A stretch of 11,018 nt of DNA from an uncultured Slackia sp. (GTDB taxonomy: Bacteria > Actinomycetota > Coriobacteriia > Coriobacteriales > Eggerthellaceae). How positions within the stretch are numbered: position 1 is the stretch's first letter; every line of letters starts with the position of its first letter. The notes under the pieces were generated by a model that worked only from the letters and a program-made list of their open reading frames with translations, did not search any database and was not told the DNA's origin. Location: assembly GCA_937895975.1 (NCBI GenBank), contig CALBLG010000024.1, forward strand, positions 1 through 11,018. Reading direction: 5' to 3'. Made by a program: the position numbers and the translations under genes. Positions 6,959 to 11,018 of this stretch are shown here, one piece after another.

Positions 6959-7100
6959 CAAAAATGCCGCAAATGTTCAACCTGTTTTGCAAGGCACGAT
7001 ATATTGCCGATGTGATGGCTTTGCGACCAGGTGTTTTACGCGCGATAAATTCCGTCTAGTCGACTAACATCGGACAGGTTGAACATTTGCGGCATTTTTG
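6959..7100. mobile_element. Fold-back element with 27-base perfect inverted repeats, MITE-like
   Basis: The left arm (6959-6985, beginning CAAAAATGCCGC) and right arm (7074-7100, ending GCGGCATTTTTG) are perfect reverse complements over 27 bases. An inner pair, CCGATGT (7007-7013) and ACATCGG (7067-7073), adds 7 more matching bases directly against the right arm, with a 21-base bulge on the left. The core contains the palindrome TAGTCGACTA (near 7056-7065). The 142-base length with long terminal repeats and no coding capacity suits a miniature inverted-repeat element. No clear target-site duplication was seen. Both ends read GGCATTTTT outward, so it might also act as a two-way terminator between nrfA and the minus-strand regulator gene. 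Confidence 0.5.
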
Positions 7101-7224
7101 GTTCGTATGCCACTGAGCGGAGCGCCCTCCAGTCGGCTTCATGGCTTGCGGCGTGCGATTGCCAGTGCATTCCCGTGGTTCACGAAGGTTTGTCGGAGTT
7201 TCGGCCTGTTTCCGTCCATGCAAG

Positions 7225-8799
7225 TTATTTTTCGGGAAACCACGCCCTTGCGAGGCGGCGCACGCCTTCGGGAATCAGCTCGGGCTCGATGCTCGAGAAG
7301 CCCACGAGCACGCATCGCCCGCATGGGTCGGTTTCGTGGCGCGGCAGCCAGTACCCGCTCGTGGGGTACACGCGCACGCCGGCGGCTTCGGCCGCGGTGA
7401 GCAGTTCGCCTTCGCTGCGGCCGTCGCGCGTCGTCACCAAAAGGTGCAACCCCGCCGTTCCGCCGTAAATTTCAATCTTGTCGCCCATTTCGCGCTGCAG
7501 GCATTCCATAAGCGCGTCGCGCCGCTTGCGGTACGCCGTCATGGTTGCGCGCGTATAGCGGTCCCAATAACCTTCGCTCATGAACAGATACAGCACCTTT
7601 TGGGAAAGCCACGGCACGGGGCAATAATGCCGCGCGAATTTCTCGCGCCAGCGGTCGAGCAGCTGCGGCGGCAGAACCACGTAGCTCATGCGCAACGCGG
7701 GCGAGAGCACCTTGGAAAGCGTGCCCATGTACACCACGCGGTTGCGCGTGTCGAGCGATTGCAGGCTGGGGATGGGGCGTTCGGTGTAGCGGAATTCGCG
7801 GCAATAATCGTCTTCGAGGATGTATCCGTCGTGCTCGGCCGCCCATTCGATGAGGCTTACGCGCATCGAAAGCGGCATAGTCATGCCGAGCGGGAATTGG
7901 TTCGACGGCGTGCAGAACGCGAGCTTCGCGCCGCTCGTGCGCAACGCTCGAATGTAGGCGGCTTGCGCCTCGCCGCCGAGCTTGGCTGATAACGGCAGCG
8001 GCGTAATGCGGAACCCTCGGTTGCGAAACACCGCCGTGGCGCCGTCGTATCCGGGGTTTTCCATGGCGACGCCGTCGCGCATGGGGTCGAACAGATCAAG
8101 CAGGTTGCCAAGGGCCGCCTGCGTGCCTGCCTGCAGAACAACCTGTTCGGGCGAGCAATTCACGCCGCGAGTCGCGTGGATGCGGCGCGCAATTTCGCCT
8201 CGCAGATCCATTTCGCCCAGGGCATCGCCATAGGCGTTCGCGCGGCTGTCGACTGAGAACAACGCGTCTCCGGTGAGCTTGCGCCACGCGACTTCCGGGA
8301 AGCTGCCGCGTGGGCGGTCGCCGTAGGTGAAGTCGAATTCGATCGCAGGCGCATACGTCGTGCTGCGGCCCTCATGCGCCGCGCGCGCCATGGGCTTTGT
8401 GTTAGATTGCCCGATGCAGCCCCGCAAACCCTGGTCGCCAAGGGCTTCTTCGACAAGCGATGGGCTTACGCGCCCGATAGCTCCGGGGGTCGCCGCACGT
8501 TTCCGCTCTTTGCTCGCCGAGGCTCGGTCTTTTTCGATGCTCGCTTCCGAGATGGGCGAAAAGTCCACGTCGCACACCGCGTAGCCCGACCCGCTGCGGC
8601 TTACCACGTAGCCTTCTGCAAGCAGCTGCGCATAGGCGTTTTCCACGGTGTTGCGCGACACGCCCAGGCTTTCGGCGAGCTTGCGAATGGGCACGAGCCG
8701 ATCGCCGGCCTTCAGCGCATCTTCGGTGATGTCCGACTTGATTGCCTCGTAAATCTGCAGGTAAAGCGGCTCTTTCGATTCTGGGTCGACCGAAATCAT
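7225..8799 (-). CDS. MocR-type regulator: GntR winged helix fused to class I aminotransferase-like domain
   Basis: A 524-residue protein with a GntR winged helix at about 10-75 (PIRKLAESLGVSRNTVENAY is the recognition region) and an aminotransferase fold I domain from about 155. The pyridoxal phosphate lysine is Lys363 in GTLSKVLSPALRMSY; LEDDYCREFRY (328-338) and ENPGYDGA (247-254) are other cofactor-region signatures. MocR proteins such as PdxR and GabR sense a vitamin B6 form or amino compound and regulate nearby genes. The ATG at 8799 was chosen because AAGGAG precedes it at normal spacing; the longer start at 8835 has no such site. The gene diverges from napG, so it could regulate napG/napA or only itself. 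No B6 synthesis, transport or aminotransferase target gene is next to it, so its effector is not evident. It lacks any obvious frameshift or missing key residue. Confidence 0.9.
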   Translation of the reverse strand: MISVDPESKEPLYLQIYEAIKSDITEDALKAGDRLVPIRKLAESLGVSRNTVENAYAQLLAEGYVVSRSGSGYAVCDVDFSPISEASIEKDRASASKERKRAATPGAIGRVSPSLVEEALGDQGLRGCIGQSNTKPMARAAHEGRSTTYAPAIEFDFTYGDRPRGSFPEVAWRKLTGDALFSVDSRANAYGDALGEMDLRGEIARRIHATRGVNCSPEQVVLQAGTQAALGNLLDLFDPMRDGVAMENPGYDGATAVFRNRGFRITPLPLSAKLGGEAQAAYIRALRTSGAKLAFCTPSNQFPLGMTMPLSMRVSLIEWAAEHDGYILEDDYCREFRYTERPIPSLQSLDTRNRVVYMGTLSKVLSPALRMSYVVLPPQLLDRWREKFARHYCPVPWLSQKVLYLFMSEGYWDRYTRATMTAYRKRRDALMECLQREMGDKIEIYGGTAGLHLLVTTRDGRSEGELLTAAEAAGVRVYPTSGYWLPRHETDPCGRCVLVGFSSIEPELIPEGVRRLARAWFPEK

Positions 8800-8822
8800 C
8801 GCGTGCTCCTTCGCCGTGCGCC

Positions 8823-8926
8823 GAATTGTCCCCATCGCAGGCGCGAAAGGCGCCGCTGAACAGGAATTGTCCCCGTAAATATACCGCGAATCGTCCCTTA
8901 GCGCAGACGGAATTGCTCACTAGAAT
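8823..8926 (+). promoter_or_regulatory. napG promoter region with repeated GTCCC motifs
   Basis: GAATTGTCCCC occurs at 8823-8833 and again at 8864-8874, followed after 13 bases by GAATCGTCCCT (8888-8898). A -10-like TAGAAT lies at 8921-8926, exactly 22 bases after the last motif. The 13- and 22-base spacings equal those before nrfA. The intended start would lie near 8933, giving a leader of about 30 bases before the napG ATG. On the minus strand, TATATT (8878-8883 on plus) lies between the last two motifs and could be the MocR gene -10, so a bound factor could affect both directions. A small GGCGC / GCGCC hairpin lies at 8840-8854. Confidence 0.5.
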
Positions 8927-8963
8927 GTGCCTCGTAAGGCCGATGGCCGCAGGGGGTGTTCAT

Positions 8964-9611
8964 ATGGAAACAACGACGCTTGGCGCAATTGTCGCGGCTG
9001 GTTTGGCCTCGGCTGGCGTGATGGCGTGCTTCGCGGGCGACGGAAACGAGTTGCTGCGTCCGCCGGGAGCGGCCGACGAGGCCGATTTTCGTGCGCGATG
9101 CGTCAAGTGCGGGCGCTGCGTCGAAGTATGCCCTTACCAGGCGATTCGCGTGGCGGAAGGCCCTGGCGGCGCCGAAGTCGGCACGCCGGTGATTGACGCT
9201 CGCGCCCAGGCATGCCGCCTCTGTGCCGATTTCCCATGCATCGCCGCGTGCCCGACCGAGGCCCTGCACCCGCTGGCTGCCCGCGAAGAGGCGCGCATGG
9301 GGTGCGCGGTAATAAAGCGCGAGCTGTGCATCGCGGTGCGCGGCATGCGCTGCGAGGTGTGCTACCGCGCGTGTCCGTTCATTGATTCGGCGATTTCCAT
9401 CGACGCGTCGGTGCGCGAGGGCGATGCGATCCATACGGTGTTCGAGCCTGTGGTCGACCCAGAAAAATGCACGGGGTGCGGCCTTTGCGTGCAGCGCTGC
9501 GTGGTGGGTGACCCCGAAGTTGCCATCGAAATCGTGCGCGATTACGACGAAGCGCGACGTCGCATTACCGATGAGCAGGCAAAACAGGTGTCAAACGCCT
9601 GGACGGGGTAG
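8964..9611 (+). CDS. napG: NapG-like ferredoxin with four [4Fe-4S] clusters, without a twin-arginine signal
   Basis: A 215-residue iron-sulfur protein of the NapG/MauN type, thought to pass electrons from quinol with NapH towards the nitrate reductase. Four cysteine sets are complete: Cys46/49/52/56, 84/87/92/96, 122/130/133/137 and 169/172/175/179. LRPPGA and MRCEVCYRACP are typical of NapG. The ATG at 8964 follows AGGGGGTG (8951-8958). NapG is normally exported by Tat, but this N-terminus (METTTLGAIVAAGL...) has no arginine pair and no positive charge, only a short hydrophobic stretch and VMAC with Cys22 as a poor lipobox. Earlier in-frame ATGs at 8925 and 8943 would not add an RR pair. The gene is 249 bases ahead of napA, in the same direction, with a large inverted repeat between them. 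NapH is not in the window. Confidence 0.85.
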   Translation: METTTLGAIVAAGLASAGVMACFAGDGNELLRPPGAADEADFRARCVKCGRCVEVCPYQAIRVAEGPGGAEVGTPVIDARAQACRLCADFPCIAACPTEALHPLAAREEARMGCAVIKRELCIAVRGMRCEVCYRACPFIDSAISIDASVREGDAIHTVFEPVVDPEKCTGCGLCVQRCVVGDPEVAIEIVRDYDEARRRITDEQAKQVSNAWTG

Positions 9612-9687
9612 GAAGTTGCGAACGGTTTTCGGGAAAGCTTCGCTAAGCGCCCAAGGACGCAAGTTTGTTGCGCGAAGCTATGGGTCT

Positions 9688-9808
9688 GCCTGGCGCGGTT
9701 CGGGATGCCGGATCCGATAGATTCCGCACGAGCCGGACAGCCCAATGGGCTGTCCGTGCGAGCCAGGACTTGACCGAAGCGGAGCCGGTGTCCCGAACCG
9801 CGCCAGGC
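9688..9808. repeat. 121-base structured inverted repeat between napG and napA
   Basis: GCCTGGCGCGGTTCGGGA (9688-9705) is the perfect reverse complement of 9791-9808 (18 bases). Allowing two G-U pairs and one mismatch, pairing continues to 9716 / 9780. An inner hairpin of 9 perfect bases, GGACAGCCC (9735-9743) and GGGCTGTCC (9747-9755), has a 3-base loop, and GCAC / GTGC (9726-9729 / 9756-9759) extends it past a bulge. The motif CGAGCC occurs on both sides of the inner hairpin. It could be a palindromic repeat of REP/BIME kind, a MITE, or a structured leader or RNA-processing site affecting napA. Confidence 0.65.
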
Positions 9809-9860
9809 GGGTCGGCCGTCGAGGCCGCGAACAAAGAAATCGAAAGCAAAGGGGAGGAAC

Positions 9861-11018
9861 ATGGACGTAACGCGACGCGATTTCGTGAAGGCTACGGCGG
9901 TGGCCGCCGCGATGGCCGCGGCAGGCGGGAGCTTGGCCGCGTGCGCAAGCAAGCCCGATGCAGGCCAGGCCGCCGTCGGCGAAACCCAAACGCACACGGC
10001 GGTGTGCCGCTTCTGCGGCTGCGGCTGCGGCGTGCTGGTGGAAACGAAAGACGGCAAGATCACCGCAGTCACGGGCGATCCCGACAACCAGTCGAACCGT
10101 GGCCTGAACTGCGTGAAGGGCTATTACCTGGGCAAAATCCTCTATGGGAAGGATCGCCTCACCACGCCGCTCATCCGTGACGACGCGGGCACGAAGGGCA
10201 CCGAAAGCGGCCTGCGCGAGGCCAGCTGGGATGAGGCGCTCGAGCTTGTCGCCAACAAGCTGCGCGAAACCTGGAAGAAGGACAAGAGCCGCCTGGCGTT
10301 TTGGGGCAGCGGCCAGCAGCCCATCACCGAAGGCTACCTCACAGCGAAGTTCTGGAAGGCGGGCCTGCTTTCCAACAACATCGACCCCAACGCGCGCATG
10401 TGCATGGCAAGCGCTGTGGTGGGCTTCATGAACGTGTTCCAAACCGACGAGCCCGCCGGCTGCTACGAAGACCTCGACAACGCCGACGTGTTCATCACCT
10501 GGGGCGCCAACATGGCCGAGGCGCACCCCATGCTGTACTCGCGCCTCACCGCGCACAAGTTGCAAGGCGAAAATGTGCGCCACATCGACATCACCACGGT
10601 GAAAACGCGCACCTCGGCCAGCGCCGACAAAGTGCTCGTCTTCCGCCCCGGCACTGACTTGGCCATCGCAAACTGCGTGGCGAATTACCTCATCCAGCAC
10701 AACGCCTACGATGCCGACTTCGTGCGCGACCACCTGCAGTTCAAGATGGGCACCGAAAACATCGGCAACGCCTACGAGGACGGCTACGACAAAAGCGACA
10801 TCGGCAGCAAGGTCGACGCCACCACGGCGTGCACGTTCGAGGAATACGCCGCGCGCCTGGCCGACTACACGCTGGAATACACCAGCGAGCTGTCGGGCGT
10901 GTCGGTCGAAGACCTCACCGACCTGTGCGAGGTGTTCGCCGACCCCGACCTGCGCGTGATGAGCCTGTGGACCATGGGCGTGAATCAGCACAACCGCGGC
11001 ACGTGGATGAACCACAAC
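9861..11018 (+). CDS. napA: NapA, periplasmic-type Mo-bisPGD nitrate reductase catalytic subunit, truncated by window edge
   Basis: The first 386 codons are present and open to the right edge; a full NapA is about twice this length. The Tat motif TRRDFVK (Arg5-Arg6) is followed by LAAC, so Cys28 is probably a lipid anchor. The [4Fe-4S] site is Cys49, Cys52, Cys56 and Cys84, followed by Lys86 in CVKG that relays electrons to molybdenum. ARMCMASAV gives the molybdenum ligand Cys181, and EPAGCYED, WGANMAEAHP and WTMGVNQHNRGTW are NapA-type cofactor-binding segments. It reduces nitrate to nitrite outside the membrane. The ATG at 9861 follows AGGGGAGG (9850-9857). Formate dehydrogenase and assimilatory nitrate reductase are related, but the CMASAVVGFM segment and upstream napG favour NapA. 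The downstream nap genes (napH, napB, napD) lie beyond the edge, if present. Confidence 0.93.
   Translation, partial: MDVTRRDFVKATAVAAAMAAAGGSLAACASKPDAGQAAVGETQTHTAVCRFCGCGCGVLVETKDGKITAVTGDPDNQSNRGLNCVKGYYLGKILYGKDRLTTPLIRDDAGTKGTESGLREASWDEALELVANKLRETWKKDKSRLAFWGSGQQPITEGYLTAKFWKAGLLSNNIDPNARMCMASAVVGFMNVFQTDEPAGCYEDLDNADVFITWGANMAEAHPMLYSRLTAHKLQGENVRHIDITTVKTRTSASADKVLVFRPGTDLAIANCVANYLIQHNAYDADFVRDHLQFKMGTENIGNAYEDGYDKSDIGSKVDATTACTFEEYAARLADYTLEYTSELSGVSVEDLTDLCEVFADPDLRVMSLWTMGVNQHNRGTWMNHN

Noticed and set aside
7141..7989. Plus-strand open frame of 282 codons
   Set aside because: It overlaps the end of the MocR gene on the other strand and has no ribosome binding site or motif.
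8800..8835. Twelve-codon N-terminal extension of the MocR protein
   Set aside because: The upstream ATG lacks a ribosome binding site and would include the GTCCCC motif; AAGGAG fits the start at 8799.
9638..9679. AGCTTCGC / GCGAAGCT inverted repeat after napG as a terminator
   Set aside because: Only 8 paired bases around a long loop and no T-run, so it is not a credible terminator.
9678..11015. Minus-strand open frame of 445 codons
   Set aside because: It is antisense to napA and the 121-base repeat; the His, Ala and Val-rich translation is a shadow of NapA codons.

Overview
The window looks like a chromosomal segment from a high-GC anaerobe of the Coriobacteriia, most likely an Eggerthellaceae (Eggerthella, Slackia, Denitrobacterium or a relative). 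This is inferred from three things seen together: a LuxR-type regulator with a large membrane domain divergent from a Tat-exported flavoprotein reductase, exported redox enzymes carrying lipoprotein cysteines, and the kinds of anaerobic-respiration genes present. No rRNA, tRNA, CRISPR array, prophage or complete insertion sequence was recognised.

Layout. (1) 1-1721, minus: a Tat-lipoprotein FAD-dependent reductase of the fumarate reductase/FAD_binding_2 type, cut by the left edge. (2) 1880-3307, plus: a divergently transcribed regulator with about 12 membrane segments and a C-terminal LuxR helix-turn-helix; the 158-base gap between them holds two related dyads. (3) 3759-4628, plus: ModD, a quinolinate phosphoribosyltransferase-like protein linked to molybdenum genes, standing alone. 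(4) 5085-6392, plus: NrfA, the pentahaem nitrite reductase, predicted to be a lipoprotein, with a strong terminator after it. (5) 6539-7224: no clear gene, but a 142-base fold-back element with 27-base perfect inverted repeats. (6) 7225-8799, minus: a MocR-type GntR/aminotransferase regulator. (7) 8964-9611 and 9861 to the right edge, plus: NapG (four [4Fe-4S] clusters) and NapA (Mo-bisPGD nitrate reductase, truncated by the edge), separated by a 121-base structured inverted repeat.

How it fits together: NapA/NapG would reduce nitrate to nitrite outside the membrane and NrfA nitrite to ammonium, so the window appears to encode the two catalytic steps of dissimilatory nitrate reduction to ammonium. 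ModD may bear on molybdenum use for NapA. No NrfH/NapC quinol dehydrogenase lies inside the window.

The most interesting observation is a shared promoter architecture in front of nrfA and napG: AATTGTCCCC, 13 bases, GAAnCGTCCCT, 22 bases, then a -10-like hexamer. The spacings are identical at both sites although the intervening bases differ. This suggests a common activator coordinating both steps; it may instead be a dispersed repeat family, and a genome-wide motif search would decide.
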